From contig NZ_CABPSA010000001.1 of NCBI RefSeq assembly GCF_902459615.1, positions 868,001 to 932,000 on the forward strand: a stretch of 64,000 bases of DNA. The letters run 5' to 3'. The stretch is from Pandoraea commovens. Lineage in GTDB: Bacteria; Pseudomonadota; Gammaproteobacteria; Burkholderiales; Burkholderiaceae. Positions within the stretch are counted from its first letter, which is position 1, and each line of letters opens with the position of its first letter. A program made the translations under genes and the position numbers. This document shows, in pieces, positions 1-10,408 of this stretch. Below the pieces are notes generated by a model. It did no database searches, was not told the origin of the DNA, and saw only the letters and a program-made list of their open reading frames with translations.

Positions 1-421
1 CAACAGGTGCAGCAGGTGCAGCTTGCGGCGCGCTCGATTCGGCTTGCGGCGGCACCACATCACGTGGTGCGGGTGCGCCCGGCGCAGGCGGCAGCCCCGT
101 ACTGTCGCCGCGCAACATGGCAGCCACGGCCTCCGGCGTCAGCAACGCCTCCACCACGCGGTCGGACACCCAGCCGCCCAAAGCCAGCGCTAGCGCGCCA
201 AAGGCGTTACTGCGCTGTTTGTCCATCTGACGGGAAAGCTCGTCGTGAAGGCTCATCTTCAGACTCTCACGCACCGCCGGATAGTCGACGTACGACGACA
301 GCGTGGTCGCGTCACGGGCATTGGCGGCATCACGCGCGCGCCACAAGGTGTAATACGGCGTACCGAACAGCAGCCCCAGTACGACGAGCAGGGCCACTAC
401 AACCAGAGAAAGCTTACGCAT
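1..421 (-). CDS. DUF2939 family protein, 3' end outside the window
   Basis: The reading frame opens at an ATG at 421, preceded by GGAG, and runs off the left edge, so only about 140 N-terminal residues are visible. It starts MRKLSLVVVALLVVLGLLFG, a membrane anchor or uncleaved signal, and continues with a block (RDATTLSSYVDYPAVRESLK) typical of DUF2939 proteins. These are envelope-associated proteins of unknown function. The visible end is rich in Ala, Pro and Gln (about residues 110-140), probably a linker. The gene is divergent from the small secreted protein gene at 656. Confidence 0.8.
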   Translation of the reverse strand, partial: MRKLSLVVVALLVVLGLLFGTPYYTLWRARDAANARDATTLSSYVDYPAVRESLKMSLHDELSRQMDKQRSNAFGALALALGGWVSDRVVEALLTPEAVAAMLRGDSTGLPPAPGAPAPRDVVPPQAESSAPQAAPAAPV

Positions 422-655
422 TGCAAAACTCCGACATTCAAAACAGCGCATGGTAGGCGACGGATTACGCGCAGCCCCATCGGCTTACATTGCTTTACAA
501 ATCTTTACAGCACGTCGGCCGTTACGCTTTTACTCTCGAAGCGTAGCCGCATTTGCCGAGGCGTGCCGACCAGCCTACCCGGCTGGCATGGCATCGGTAC
601 GACAAACGGGGATTTCGGCCAATCAAGGCAGCTCAACCGACAAGGAGGTGGCACC

Positions 656-976
656 ATGCGTCACAACCGACTTGTCCGGATACTGTGTTTCGTCATGCTG
701 GCCGGTGCGTCGTGGGGCGCTGCGGCTCAATCGTCGTCGGACGGCCGATTCTTCCAAGGCTGGTTCGCACAGGCTGCCGATCGTCCGAACGGACGCGGCG
801 ATAATCATGGTGGGGCACGGCCTGGACCGTCCCGTCCACAGCAGCAGGAAGTTCGGCCGCAAGGCGACCTGCGGGGCGACATCTATAACCACATCCGCGA
901 GCAACGGCAGCCGCCGCCTCCCCCGCCTCCATCGCCGGACTCGCGCCAGCGCGGTCGCGGGGACCGGGGGCGCTAA
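656..976 (+). CDS. Small secreted protein with polyproline tail
   Basis: 106 residues. The ATG follows a strong AAGGAGGTG ribosome site, which decides the start; the frame stays open upstream but has no such site there. Residues 1-25 form a signal peptide with a likely cleavage after AAAQ. The mature part is hydrophilic and rich in Gly, Arg and Gln, with a run of seven prolines near the C-terminus and an Arg/Gly-rich end. I do not recognise a family. Proteins of this look are common in Burkholderiaceae as small periplasmic or exported proteins. Confidence 0.7.
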   Translation: MRHNRLVRILCFVMLAGASWGAAAQSSSDGRFFQGWFAQAADRPNGRGDNHGGARPGPSRPQQQEVRPQGDLRGDIYNHIREQRQPPPPPPPSPDSRQRGRGDRGR

Positions 977-1012
977 GCGCCCTGCCCTCTGCTTGCGGCG
1001 AGGTGAACGACG

Positions 1013-2110
1013 TCAGGTCAGCGAGGTATCCACCACGCGACGCGGTGCTTCCAGATACTCAAGCGACTGCATTTCCACGAGTCGCGACACGGTGCGCGTG
1101 AACTCGTTGGAAAGCGTCCCTTCCGTGTACAGCTCTTCTGCGGGCACTTCCGCCGACATCAGCAGCTTGACCTTGTGGTCGTAGAAGACGTCGACGAGCC
1201 AGGTGAAGCGACGCGCTTCCGAGGCCATACGCGGCGTCATCTTCGGCACGTCCGAGAGCACCACGGTGTGAAAACGATTGGCCAGTTCCAGATAGTCGTT
1301 TTGCGAGCGCGGACCGCCGCACAACGTATGGAAGTCGAACCAGACAACGCCGCCCGCGCGACGCAGCGCCTTGAGTTCGCGCTGTTCGATGTGCAGCAGC
1401 GGACTCTCGTCCGGCACACCCGCGATCTCGCTGAACGCCGCACGCAGCGCACGGTTGGCTTCGTTGCCCAGGGGGTAGTGATACACCTGCACCTGCGCCA
1501 GCGTACGGCGACGATAGTCGATACCGGCGTCGACGTTTAGCACGTCGAGCTTATCTTCGAGCAAACGGATCGCAGGCAACACGCGATCGCGGTGCAGGCC
1601 GTCCGGGTACAACGTGTCGGGACGATAGTTCGACGTCATCACGAACTGCACGCCGTTCTTGAAGAGTTCGGCCAGCAAGCGGTGCAGGATCATGGCATCG
1701 GCCACGTCGGAGACGTGAAACTCATCGAAGCAGATCAAGCGGTAGCGCTTGGCGATGCGCTTGGCGAGTTCGTCCAGCGGATCGGGCAGCCCTTTGAGCG
1801 CCTGCAACTGGTGATGGACTTCGCGCATGAACTCGTGGAAGTGCAGACGCGTCTTGCGCTGCAACGGCACCACCGAGTAAAAGCTGTCCATCAGGAAGCT
1901 CTTGCCGCGGCCCACGCCGCCCCAGAGATAGACACCCTTGGGCAGATCCGGATGCACGAGCCACTTCTTGAGCGTGTTCGAACGCTTGGACTTATACGCC
2001 GCCCATTCGTCGTAGCATTGCTGCAGACGCTCGACGGCGCGCTCTTGCGCTTCGTCGGGCTTGTAGCCGCGCTCGGCCAATTCTTGTTGGTAGTATTCGC
2101 GAACGTTCAT
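1013..2110 (-). CDS. zapE: Cell division protein ZapE (AFG1-like ATPase)
   Basis: 365 residues starting MNVREYYQQE. The frame extends 11 codons upstream, but family members begin at this Met. It is an AFG1-type P-loop ATPase with Walker A GGVGRGKS (about residues 64-71) and Walker B ICFDEFHV. In E. coli the ZapE family acts at the constricting Z ring and affects FtsZ polymers; the mitochondrial relative is LACE1/Afg1. The gene lies just beyond the terminator of the sucA-sucB-lpdA operon on the same strand, an arrangement often seen in Burkholderiaceae. Confidence 0.93.
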   Translation of the reverse strand: MNVREYYQQELAERGYKPDEAQERAVERLQQCYDEWAAYKSKRSNTLKKWLVHPDLPKGVYLWGGVGRGKSFLMDSFYSVVPLQRKTRLHFHEFMREVHHQLQALKGLPDPLDELAKRIAKRYRLICFDEFHVSDVADAMILHRLLAELFKNGVQFVMTSNYRPDTLYPDGLHRDRVLPAIRLLEDKLDVLNVDAGIDYRRRTLAQVQVYHYPLGNEANRALRAAFSEIAGVPDESPLLHIEQRELKALRRAGGVVWFDFHTLCGGPRSQNDYLELANRFHTVVLSDVPKMTPRMASEARRFTWLVDVFYDHKVKLLMSAEVPAEELYTEGTLSNEFTRTVSRLVEMQSLEYLEAPRRVVDTSLT

Positions 2111-2162
2111 GCAGTGCGGCGACGAGCCGGCGCCGGGGGGCAAAAGTAACCAATGAAATCGG

Positions 2163-2195
2163 GAAAAAACAAAGGCGAGTCGCCTCGCCTTTGTT
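2163..2195 (-). terminator. Intrinsic terminator of the sucA-sucB-lpdA operon
   Basis: A perfect 12-bp stem (2168-2179 with 2184-2195, tetraloop TCGC) is followed on the minus strand by a run of T. It sits 24 bases after the lpdA stop and before zapE. Confidence 0.85.
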
Positions 2196-2218
2196 CGTAC
2201 AGGTAAGCGTAAACCGGC

Positions 2219-3661
2219 TTACTTGTTCAGTGCACGCTTCTCGACATCGAGGGCGGCTTCACGCATCACTTCCGACAGCGACGGGTGCGGATGGCAGATA
2301 CGGCCGATGTCTTCCGACGCCGCCTTGAACTCCATCGCGACCACGGCTTCGGCGATCAGGTCCGAAGCGTTCAGGCCGATCACGTGCACGCCGAGGATTT
2401 CGTCGGTCTTGGCATCGGCCAGCACCTTCACGAAACCGTCCGACGAGCCCATGCCCAGTGCGCGGCCGTTGGCAGCGAACGGGAACTGACCCGGCTTGAA
2501 CTCGCGGCCTTCGGCCTTGAGTTGCTGCTCGGTCTTGCCGACCCATGCGATTTCCGGCGAGGTGTAGATCACCCACGGAATGCAGTTGTAGTCGATGTGC
2601 GGCTTCTGGCCTGCGATGACTTCGGCCACCAGCACGCCTTCGTCTTCGGCCTTGTGCGCGAGCATCGGGCCACGCACCACGTCACCGATCGCGTACACGT
2701 TCGGCAGCTTGGTACGGCAGTGGTCGTCCACCGGAATGAAGCCGCGCTCGTCGGTCGCCAGACCGATGTTGCCCAGACCCAGATTGTCGGTGTTCGGCAC
2801 ACGGCCGACCGACACGATCAGGCGATCGACTTCGAGCGTGTGCTCCTTGCCGTCCTTGTCCGCGTAGTTGACCGTGACGTTGTTCTTGCCGGTCTTCACT
2901 TCGCCGACCTTCACGCCGACAGTGATGTCCAGACCTTGCTTCTTGAACTGCTTGGCAGCTTCCTTGGCCACGCCCGCATCGGCGGCAGCCAGGAATTCCG
3001 GCATGGCTTCGAGCACGGTCACTTCCGAGCCCAGACGACGCCACACCGAACCCAGTTCCAGACCGATCACGCCAGCGCCGATCACGCCCAGCTTCTTCGG
3101 CACGGTGTCGAACGAGAGCGCACCTTCGTTATCCGAGATGAGCTTGTTGTCGACCGGCATGCCCGGCAGGTGACGGGCCTTCGAGCCCGTGGCGATGATC
3201 ACGTTCTTGGCCGTGACCGTTTCCGGCTTGTCGGCTTCCTGGACCGGCTTCACGTCGATCTGGTAGCCGCCGTCGTTCTTCGCAACGAACGAGCCTTCAC
3301 CCTTGAGCCACGTGATCTTGTTCTTCTTGAACAGGTACTCGATACCACCGGTCATCTTGTCGACGATGCCTTGCTTGCGCGTGAGCATCTTGGCGATGTC
3401 GATCTTGACATCCGACGTGGTGATACCGTGATCGGCCAGGTGATGACCGACCTTTTCGAATTCTTCCGACGACGCAAGCAGTGCCTTCGACGGAATGCAA
3501 CCGACGTTCAGGCACGTGCCGCCCAGCACCATCTTCTTGGCCGGGTTGATCCACTTCTCGACGCAAGCGACGGAGAAGCCGAGTTGTGCAGCGCGGATCG
3601 CGGCGATATAACCGCCGGGGCCGGCGCCGATAACGACTACATCAAATTCTTTGTTTGCCAT
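2219..3661 (-). CDS. lpdA: Dihydrolipoyl dehydrogenase (E3)
   Basis: 480 residues, the usual length. The flavoprotein reoxidises dihydrolipoamide on E2 and passes electrons to NAD+. The FAD-binding GAGPGG is near residue 12. The redox-active disulfide is [13 protein letters not shown] (Cys50, Cys55). A second nucleotide fold begins [10 protein letters not shown], and the C-terminal catalytic motif HPHPSLSE is present. It is the last gene of the 2-oxoglutarate dehydrogenase operon, 94 bases after sucB, so it is most likely the E3 dedicated to that complex. A strong terminator follows. Confidence 0.96.
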   Translation of the reverse strand: MANKEFDVVVIGAGPGGYIAAIRAAQLGFSVACVEKWINPAKKMVLGGTCLNVGCIPSKALLASSEEFEKVGHHLADHGITTSDVKIDIAKMLTRKQGIVDKMTGGIEYLFKKNKITWLKGEGSFVAKNDGGYQIDVKPVQEADKPETVTAKNVIIATGSKARHLPGMPVDNKLISDNEGALSFDTVPKKLGVIGAGVIGLELGSVWRRLGSEVTVLEAMPEFLAAADAGVAKEAAKQFKKQGLDITVGVKVGEVKTGKNNVTVNYADKDGKEHTLEVDRLIVSVGRVPNTDNLGLGNIGLATDERGFIPVDDHCRTKLPNVYAIGDVVRGPMLAHKAEDEGVLVAEVIAGQKPHIDYNCIPWVIYTSPEIAWVGKTEQQLKAEGREFKPGQFPFAANGRALGMGSSDGFVKVLADAKTDEILGVHVIGLNASDLIAEAVVAMEFKAASEDIGRICHPHPSLSEVMREAALDVEKRALNK

Positions 3662-3755
3662 TTTGAGACTCAGTGAAGGTTGACGGCAGGGGGAGGCGCG
3701 GCGCGCCGACCATGAGAGGCATGGCCGGGCGACACCGCGCAGTGCGCGCTAACGC

Positions 3756-5024
3756 TTACAGGTCGAGCAGCAGGCGAGCCGGATCTTCCAGCGCTTCCTT
3801 CATGGCGACGAGGCTCAGCACGGCTTCGCGACCGTCAATGATACGGTGGTCGTAGCTCATGGCCAGGTAGTTCATCGGGCGGATGACGATCTCGCCGTTC
3901 ACCACCACAGCGCGCTCCTTCGTGGCGTGAACGCCCAGAATGGCCGACTGCGGCGGGTTGATGATCGGGGTCGACAGCATCGAGCCGAACACACCGCCGT
4001 TCGAGATCGAGAACGTACCGCCGGTCATTTCTTCGATCGACAGCTTGCCGTCGGCAGCCTTCTTGCCGTACTCGGCGATCTTCTTCTCGATGTCGGCCAG
4101 GCTCATCTGGTCGGCATTGCGCAGAATCGGCACCACCAGACCACGCGGCGAGCCGACAGCGATACCGATGTCGAAGTACCCGTGGTAGACGATGTCGTTA
4201 CCGTCGATCGAGGCGTTCACGGCCGGGTACTTCTTGAGCGCGTGGACAGCGGCCTTGACGAAGAACGACATGAAACCCAGCTTCACGCCGTGTTCCTTCT
4301 CGAACTTGTCCTTGTACTTGTTGCGCAGGTCCATCACCGGCTTCATGTCCACTTCGTTGAACGTGGTCAGAATGGCGTTGGTCTGTTGCGATTGCAGCAG
4401 GCGCTCGGCGATACGGGCGCGCAGACGCGACATCGGCACGCGTTGTTCCGGACGGCCTTCCAGCGACGTGTCGCGGCCAGCCGGTGCGGACACCGACGGC
4501 AGTGCGGCACGTTGTGCCGGTGCCGGGATCGACGAAGCGGCAGCAGCGGCCGGCTTGGCGCCAGCAGCCAGGGCGTCGCCCTTGGTCACGCGGCCATCGC
4601 GGCCCGAACCGGCCACGTCACCGGCCGACAGATTCTTCTCGGCCAGCACCTTGGCAGCAGCCGGGCTGGCGATGTTGCCCGAAGCACCACCGGCTGCGGG
4701 GGCAGCGGCCGGGGCAGCAGCGGCAGCAGGCGCGGCGGCTTCTGCCGGCTTGGCAGCGACCGGGGCGGCAGCGCCGGCCTTGGCTTCGGTGTCGATCTTC
4801 GCGATGATCTGCTCGGACGTCACGGTGTCGCCAGCGTTGGCGGTCACTTCGACGAGCACGCCAGCAGCGGGTGCCGGCACTTCGAGCACGACCTTATCGG
4901 TCTCGACTTCAATGATGGTTTCGTCCTGAGCGAATGCTTCGCCGACTTTCTTCTTCCAGTCGAGCAGCGTGCCTTCGGAAACCGACTCGGAAAACTGGGG
5001 GACTTTAACTTCAACAATGGCCAT
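3756..5024 (-). CDS. sucB: Dihydrolipoyllysine-residue succinyltransferase (E2 of 2-oxoglutarate dehydrogenase)
   Basis: 422 residues starting [14 protein letters not shown]; ten open codons upstream are unlikely to be used. Domains in order: one lipoyl domain with the modified Lys at ETDKVV (Lys44); a long Ala/Pro-rich linker; a peripheral E1/E3-binding domain (about residues 115-155); a second Ala-rich linker; and the acyltransferase domain ending with the catalytic [11 protein letters not shown]. It moves the succinyl group from E1 to CoA. Also called odhB in this family. Confidence 0.96.
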   Translation of the reverse strand: MAIVEVKVPQFSESVSEGTLLDWKKKVGEAFAQDETIIEVETDKVVLEVPAPAAGVLVEVTANAGDTVTSEQIIAKIDTEAKAGAAAPVAAKPAEAAAPAAAAAPAAAPAAGGASGNIASPAAAKVLAEKNLSAGDVAGSGRDGRVTKGDALAAGAKPAAAAASSIPAPAQRAALPSVSAPAGRDTSLEGRPEQRVPMSRLRARIAERLLQSQQTNAILTTFNEVDMKPVMDLRNKYKDKFEKEHGVKLGFMSFFVKAAVHALKKYPAVNASIDGNDIVYHGYFDIGIAVGSPRGLVVPILRNADQMSLADIEKKIAEYGKKAADGKLSIEEMTGGTFSISNGGVFGSMLSTPIINPPQSAILGVHATKERAVVVNGEIVIRPMNYLAMSYDHRIIDGREAVLSLVAMKEALEDPARLLLDL

Positions 5025-5067
5025 TTCTGGATCCTGGATTCGATAAACGTTCAATTCGGAAATACGG

Positions 5068-5099
5068 CAGCGGCCGTCCCTGGGGGAGGACGACCGCTG
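5068..5099 (-). other. Intercistronic hairpin between sucA and sucB
   Basis: A 12-bp stem (5068-5079 with 5088-5099, one G-U pair in the RNA) lies in the 89-base gap between sucA and sucB. No T run follows, so it is more likely an mRNA-stabilising or processing element than a terminator. Confidence 0.45.
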
Positions 5100-5113
5100 T
5101 AAGACCTAACCGG

Positions 5114-7978
5114 TTACTGCACCACCGTCGCGCCCTTGAGGCTGCGACCGAAAGCCGTATCGAGCAGCGTCTTGAGCTGTTCGTAGTGCTTGGCGTAGTA
5201 GCCCACAGCAGGCGAGGCCGAAGCCGGACGACCGGCATACGCCAGCTTCTGACCGGCGCTCATGGCTTCGAGCAGGTGGTGTTCGATGTAGAACCACGGA
5301 CCCTGGTTTTGCGGCTCGTCCTGGGCCCACACCACTTCGGCGAGGTTTTCGTACTTCTTCAGCTCGTTCTCGAACGCCTTGTGCGGGAACGGGTAGAGCT
5401 GTTCCACACGGACGATCGCGACGTCGTTCGACTTCTCTTCGCGACGGCGAGCAATCAGGTCGTAGTACAGGCGGCCCGAGCAGGCCACAACGCGCTTGAC
5501 CTTGTTCGGGTCGATTGTGGCATCGGTTTCGCCGATGACGGTCTGGAAACCGCCCTTGACGAGTTCCGACAGGTCGCTCACAGCTTCCTTGTGACGCAGC
5601 AGCGACTTCGGCGTGAACACGATCAGCGGCTTGCGCTGCTGACGGATCATCTGACGACGCAGCACGTGGAAGATCTGTGCCGGCGTGGTCGGCTGGACCA
5701 CTTCCATGTTCGTATCGGCGCACAGTTGCAGGTAGCGCTCCATACGTGCCGACGAGTGCTCCGGACCCTGGCCTTCGTAGCCGTGCGGCAGCAGCATCGT
5801 CAGGCCCGAGACGCGGCCCCACTTCACTTCACCGCTCGAGATGAACTGGTCGATCACGACCTGTGCACCGTTGGCGAAGTCGCCGAACTGGCCTTCCCAC
5901 AGCACCATCGTGTTCGGCTCAGCGGTCGAGTAACCGTATTCGAAGCCCAGCACGGCTTCTTCGGACAGCACCGAGTCGATCACCGTGAAGGTGGCCTGAC
6001 CGTCTGCCACGTGTTGCAGCGGGACGTACGTACCGTCGTTCCAGCGCTCGCGGTTCTGATCGTGCAGCACGGCGTGGCGGTGCGTGAACGTGCCACGGCC
6101 AGCGTCCTGACCCGTCAGACGAACGGCGAAGCCCGATGCGACCAGCGAAGCGTAGGCCAGGTGTTCGCCCATGCCCCAGTCGAGCGGCTGCTCGCCCAGA
6201 CCCATCTTGCGACGGTCGTTGATGACCTTCTCGACGAGCGGGTGAACCTTGAAGTTCGCCGGAATGGTCGTGATGCGCTCGGCCAGACGCTTGATCTCGG
6301 CGAGCGGCACGGCCGTATCGGCCTTGTCGATGTACTTCTTGTTCAGGAACGGCACCCAGTCGACTGCGTACTTGCTCTTGTAGTTCGAGAGCACCGGGTC
6401 GATGGTGTGGTGGCCGTCATCCATGGCCGAACGGTAGGCCTTGACGAAACCATCGCCTTCCTCGGCCGTGATCACGCCTTGCGTGACCAGCTTTTCGACG
6501 TACAGAGCGCGCGTGCCCGGGTGTTGGGCAATCTTCTTGTACATCAGCGGCTGCGTCACTGCCGGGGTGTCCTGCTCGTTGTGACCCAGTTTGCGGAAGC
6601 AAACGATGTCCACGACGGCATCCTTCGCGAATTCCTGACGGAATTCGAGGGCCAGTTGCATGGCCAGCACGACCGCTTCAGGATCGTCGCCATTCACGTG
6701 CAGCACCGGCGCTTCGATCATCTTGACCACGTCCGAGCAGTACGTCGTCGAGCGCGCATCGCGCGGGTCCGACGTCGTGAAGCCGATCTGGTTGTTGATG
6801 ACGATGTGCACCGTGCCGTGCGTGCCGTAACCACGCGTTTGCGCGAGGTTCAGCGTTTCCATGACAACGCCCTGACCTGCGAAGGCGGCGTCGCCGTGAA
6901 CTTGCACCGGCAGCACGCTGGCCGCATCGGCTTCGCCGCGACGGTCCATACGGGCCTTGGCCGAGCCTTCGACCACCGGGTTCACGATTTCAAGGTGCGA
7001 CGGGTTGAACGCCAGCGACAGGTGGACCGGGCCGCCCGTCGTCGAAACGTCGCTCGAGAAGCCCTTGTGGTACTTCACGTCGCCTGCCGGCAGGTCGTCG
7101 ACGTGCTTGCCTTCGAATTCGGCAAACAGATCCGACGGCATCTTGCCGAGGGTGTTGACCAGCACGTTCAAACGGCCGCGGTGGGCCATGCCGATCACGA
7201 TTTCCTGCACGCCCTTGGCGCCGGCGTGATGCACCAGCTCGTCCATCGCCACGATGAACGATTCGCCGCCTTCGAGCGAGAAGCGCTTCTGGCCGACGAA
7301 CTTGGTATGCAGATAACGCTCGAGGCCTTCAGCGGCCGTCAGGCGTTCGAGGATGTGCTTCTTCTTTTCAGCGGTGAAGTTGGGCGTGGCACGCACCTTC
7401 TCCAGACGCTCTTGCCACCAGCGCTTTTGCACCGGATCGCTGATGTACATGTACTCGGCGGCGATCGAGCCGCAGTACGTGTCGCGCAGCGCCTTGAGCA
7501 GATCGCGCAGGCTGGCTTGTTCGAAACCGAAGTACGTGTTCTCAGCCGAGTACACGCTGTCCATGTCGGCTTCGGTCAGGTCGTAGAACGCGGGTTCCAG
7601 TTCCGGAATGGCCGGACGTTCCTGACGCTTGAGCGGGTCCAGATTGGCCCAGCGTGCGCCGAGGAAGCGGTAGGCCGCGACGAGCGACTGCACGTGCACC
7701 TGCTTGCGGGCAACGGCCAGGTCGGAGGCACCGGCATGCGACACGAAGGCATTGGCCTTGGCGCGCTGGGCGAACGACTCCACGATCGGGGCGTGAGCCA
7801 CGTCGTTGGCGTTGGAACCATCAACAGCGGGAACGTTTTGCAGCGCGTCGAAATACTGGCGCCAGTTGTCCGGCACGGAAGCCGGATTATCAAGATACGA
7901 TTCGTACAGTTCTTCGACGTAGGGGGCATTGCCGCCGAAGAGGTACGAGTTCGCTTGGAATTGTTCCATCAAACTCAT
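5114..7978 (-). CDS. sucA: 2-oxoglutarate dehydrogenase E1 component
   Basis: 954 residues, close to the family norm. The thiamine-diphosphate enzyme decarboxylates 2-oxoglutarate and loads succinyl groups onto the lipoyl arm of SucB. Recognisable parts are the N-terminal E2-binding segment (NSYLFGGNAPYVEELYESYL), the TPP domain (MAHRGRLNVLVNTLG, GDAAFAGQGVV) and the C-terminal transketolase-like half (LWEGQFGDFANGAQVVIDQF). The start MSLMEQF follows AAAGGTGAG at good spacing. It is the first gene of sucA-sucB-lpdA; the 540-base upstream region is shared with divergent cysJ. Confidence 0.97.
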   Translation of the reverse strand: MSLMEQFQANSYLFGGNAPYVEELYESYLDNPASVPDNWRQYFDALQNVPAVDGSNANDVAHAPIVESFAQRAKANAFVSHAGASDLAVARKQVHVQSLVAAYRFLGARWANLDPLKRQERPAIPELEPAFYDLTEADMDSVYSAENTYFGFEQASLRDLLKALRDTYCGSIAAEYMYISDPVQKRWWQERLEKVRATPNFTAEKKKHILERLTAAEGLERYLHTKFVGQKRFSLEGGESFIVAMDELVHHAGAKGVQEIVIGMAHRGRLNVLVNTLGKMPSDLFAEFEGKHVDDLPAGDVKYHKGFSSDVSTTGGPVHLSLAFNPSHLEIVNPVVEGSAKARMDRRGEADAASVLPVQVHGDAAFAGQGVVMETLNLAQTRGYGTHGTVHIVINNQIGFTTSDPRDARSTTYCSDVVKMIEAPVLHVNGDDPEAVVLAMQLALEFRQEFAKDAVVDIVCFRKLGHNEQDTPAVTQPLMYKKIAQHPGTRALYVEKLVTQGVITAEEGDGFVKAYRSAMDDGHHTIDPVLSNYKSKYAVDWVPFLNKKYIDKADTAVPLAEIKRLAERITTIPANFKVHPLVEKVINDRRKMGLGEQPLDWGMGEHLAYASLVASGFAVRLTGQDAGRGTFTHRHAVLHDQNRERWNDGTYVPLQHVADGQATFTVIDSVLSEEAVLGFEYGYSTAEPNTMVLWEGQFGDFANGAQVVIDQFISSGEVKWGRVSGLTMLLPHGYEGQGPEHSSARMERYLQLCADTNMEVVQPTTPAQIFHVLRRQMIRQQRKPLIVFTPKSLLRHKEAVSDLSELVKGGFQTVIGETDATIDPNKVKRVVACSGRLYYDLIARRREEKSNDVAIVRVEQLYPFPHKAFENELKKYENLAEVVWAQDEPQNQGPWFYIEHHLLEAMSAGQKLAYAGRPASASPAVGYYAKHYEQLKTLLDTAFGRSLKGATVVQ

Positions 7979-8060
7979 TTTGCGCTCACCTTTTCTACGA
8001 GTGTCTCGAGAAATAGCGGGTTACGAAACCTTCCGCGACACGGCCTGACCGATTAGCGGA
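7979..8060 (-). promoter_or_regulatory. Candidate sucA-type structured 5' leader
   Basis: The sucA RNA motif is a known conserved structure in 5' UTRs of sucA in Burkholderiales that involves the ribosome site. The leader here fits that position. Small hairpins are visible on the minus strand: GGTT-TCGT-AACC (8023-8034) and CGAG-ACA-CTCG (8000-8010), just before the ribosome site AAAGGTGAG. I assign it from position and these hairpins, not from a covariance model. Confidence 0.4.
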
Positions 8061-8520
8061 TTGCGAGAATCAAGTGGTGCTTGGAAGGACCTGATCAATC
8101 ACGGCGAGGAGCATAGCACGTTTTCCCAGCGCTCACCGCCCCGGAAAGCCGTCGCACGGGGACTTGCGGCGTGCCCGTCGCATGGGTCCCTGGTCCCGTC
8201 CTCCGCCCTGTCGAACGCGCGTTCGCATTGCCGTGATCCTGCGCACATCCGACCCCGATTTTGCGACACCTCCCCCCGATTTGACCGCGAACATGCCGTC
8301 ATCGCGCGTATTTCAATTACGCATCCGACACCGCTTATTCACCCGTCCCCATATGACGATATGGAAATTGGATATATCAAAATTAATTTTTATTATTTTA
8401 ATTTCTAAAGCCCAAGGGATAGGGTGATGGGTATCCCTTGCCGGTCCATTGCGGGGGCGGCTAGACGGGACTGCCCCGCCGTAGCGCCCCGCCGGTCCGG
8501 CCTCTGGAGCCAGGACCGAC
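8061..8520. promoter_or_regulatory. Divergent sucA / cysJ regulatory region
   Basis: No gene is supported here. Bases 8340-8410 form a strikingly AT-rich tract inside GC-rich chromosome, as expected for promoter and activator sites (for example a LysR-type activator of cysJI). A perfect inverted repeat follows at 8413-8440. I cannot place a convincing -35/-10 pair. Confidence 0.5.
8413..8440. promoter_or_regulatory. Perfect 9-bp inverted repeat upstream of cysJ
   Basis: CAAGGGATA and TATCCCTTG are separated by ten bases and end 80 bases before the cysJ start. It may be an operator or a hairpin in the cysJI leader. No T run follows, so it is not a simple terminator. Confidence 0.5.
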
Positions 8521-10389
8521 ATGCAAGAGACTTCGCCGCTTAACGTTCAGCAAGTCCAGTTGCTCAGCCAACTGGTCGATGGCCTTTCCGCCGAGCAGAT
8601 GGCCTGGGTGCGGGGATTTCTCGCCGGAATCAATCATTCCGTCCGTCAGGTCGGCCATCCGGTGGCGATCGCCGCAACGGGGAACGCCAGCGCACCGCAG
8701 CTCACTATTCTCTATGGCTCCCAGACAGGCCACGCGCAGGAAGTGGCCGAACAGGCGAAGGCACGTGCGATGGCCGCCGGGTTCAAGGTCGATCTGTTTG
8801 CGATGGGGGATTACAAGGCGTCGCGCGTGAAACACGACAAGCTGCTGCTCGTCGCGGTGTCGACGCAAGGCGAAGGCGAACCACCCGACGACGCCCGCGA
8901 CTTCTACGATTTCCTCCACAGCGACAAAGCCCCGCGGCTCGACGGCACGCGCTTTGCCGTGCTGGGGCTGGGTGACTCCAGTTACGAGAAGTTCTGCCAG
9001 GCGGGCAAGGACTTCGATACCCGGTTGGCTGCACTCGGTGCCGAGCGTCTGGTCTCGCGGGTGGACAGCGACGTCGACTACGACACACCGGCCGAGCGCT
9101 GGATCGATGACGCCATCGAGGCGCTCAAACCGCTCAAGCAATCGGCAACGTCACAGGCATCGACCACGGGCACGGCCGCCAACCTGATGGACAGCTTCAC
9201 GCTTGCGGCGCTGGCGGGCGGCGTGGGCGGCAGGGGGACGACGGCAACGGCCGAGTCCCGCTACAGCCGAAAGACCCCGTTCGACGCGCCCGTCCTGGAG
9301 AACATCACCCTGTCAGGGCGCGGTTCGTCCAAGGAAGTCCATCACCTCGAACTCTCGCTCGAAGGCTCGGGGCTGACGTACGCACCCGGCGACGCGCTGG
9401 GGGTCATCGTGAAAAACGATGCGCTTCTCGTCGACGAACTGATCGACACCCTCGCGCTCGACCCGCAGGCCACAACTACCACGCACGACAGCACCCTCAG
9501 CCTGCGCGACGCGTTCCTGGGCGCCTACGACATCACCACGCTATCGCGCGCGTTCCTCGAAAAGTACGCCGTCCTCGCAGAGTCGACCGAACTCAGGACG
9601 CTACTCTCGGCAGGCAACGAAGCTGAGTTGCGCGACTATCTCTATGGACGCGACGTGCTCGACGTCGTGCGGCAGTTCCCTGCGCGCAAGCTCAAGGCCG
9701 CCGAATTCGTCGGCACGCTGCGCACGCTTCAGCCGCGTTTGTACTCGATAGCGTCGAGTATGGCGGCCAACCCGGAGGCGGTCCACATCACGGTCGGCGC
9801 GGTGCGCTACGACAGCCACGGACGTGCGCGTCGCGGGGTGGCATCGACTTATCTCGCTGATATCGCCGATTTCGCCCGCACGGGTGCGTCGGTGCCCGTC
9901 TACATCGAAGCAAATCGCAACTTCAAGCTGCCGCAGGATCCGCATGCGCCGGTCATCATGATCGGACCGGGCACCGGCATTGCGCCGTTCCGGGCGTTTG
10001 TGGAGGAGCGTCAGGCGCTCGATGCGCCGGGCAAAAACTGGCTCTTCTTCGGCGACCGTAATTTCCGCACGGATTTCCTCTATCAGCGCGAGTGGCAGCG
10101 CTATGTGAAGGATGGGGTGCTGACGAAAATCGATCTCGCCTTCTCGCGCGACACCGAAGAGAAGGTGTACGTACAGCACCGCCTTCGCGCGCAAGGCAAA
10201 GCGGTGTACGAATGGCTCCAGGAAGGCGCGTATCTCTACGTCTGCGGCGACGCGGAGCATATGGCGCGCGACGTCCACACGGCGCTCGTCGACGTCATCG
10301 CAGAACATGGCGGCCTGTCGCACGAAGCCGCCGCCGAATACATGAAGACGCTGCAACGCGAGAAGCGCTATCAGCGCGACGTCTATTGA
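8521..10389 (+). CDS. cysJ: Assimilatory sulfite reductase (NADPH) flavoprotein, alpha subunit
   Basis: 622 residues. Domains: an N-terminal flavodoxin domain with the FMN loop [10 protein letters not shown] (about residues 62-71) and [11 protein letters not shown]; a connecting and FAD domain with RLYSIASS; and an NADPH domain with [16 protein letters not shown] and an aromatic C-terminal end. It carries electrons from NADPH through FAD and FMN to CysI for reduction of sulfite to sulfide. The start follows AGGA. cysI begins 19 bases after the stop, so the two form an operon. Confidence 0.94.
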   Translation: MQETSPLNVQQVQLLSQLVDGLSAEQMAWVRGFLAGINHSVRQVGHPVAIAATGNASAPQLTILYGSQTGHAQEVAEQAKARAMAAGFKVDLFAMGDYKASRVKHDKLLLVAVSTQGEGEPPDDARDFYDFLHSDKAPRLDGTRFAVLGLGDSSYEKFCQAGKDFDTRLAALGAERLVSRVDSDVDYDTPAERWIDDAIEALKPLKQSATSQASTTGTAANLMDSFTLAALAGGVGGRGTTATAESRYSRKTPFDAPVLENITLSGRGSSKEVHHLELSLEGSGLTYAPGDALGVIVKNDALLVDELIDTLALDPQATTTTHDSTLSLRDAFLGAYDITTLSRAFLEKYAVLAESTELRTLLSAGNEAELRDYLYGRDVLDVVRQFPARKLKAAEFVGTLRTLQPRLYSIASSMAANPEAVHITVGAVRYDSHGRARRGVASTYLADIADFARTGASVPVYIEANRNFKLPQDPHAPVIMIGPGTGIAPFRAFVEERQALDAPGKNWLFFGDRNFRTDFLYQREWQRYVKDGVLTKIDLAFSRDTEEKVYVQHRLRAQGKAVYEWLQEGAYLYVCGDAEHMARDVHTALVDVIAEHGGLSHEAAAEYMKTLQREKRYQRDVY

Positions 10390-10408
10390 CGCAGGACAGG
10401 CACACCAC

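Noticed and set aside
7-456. Plus-strand frames at the left edge
   Set aside because: They are shadows of the minus-strand DUF2939 gene, which has a signal-like N-terminus and ribosome site.
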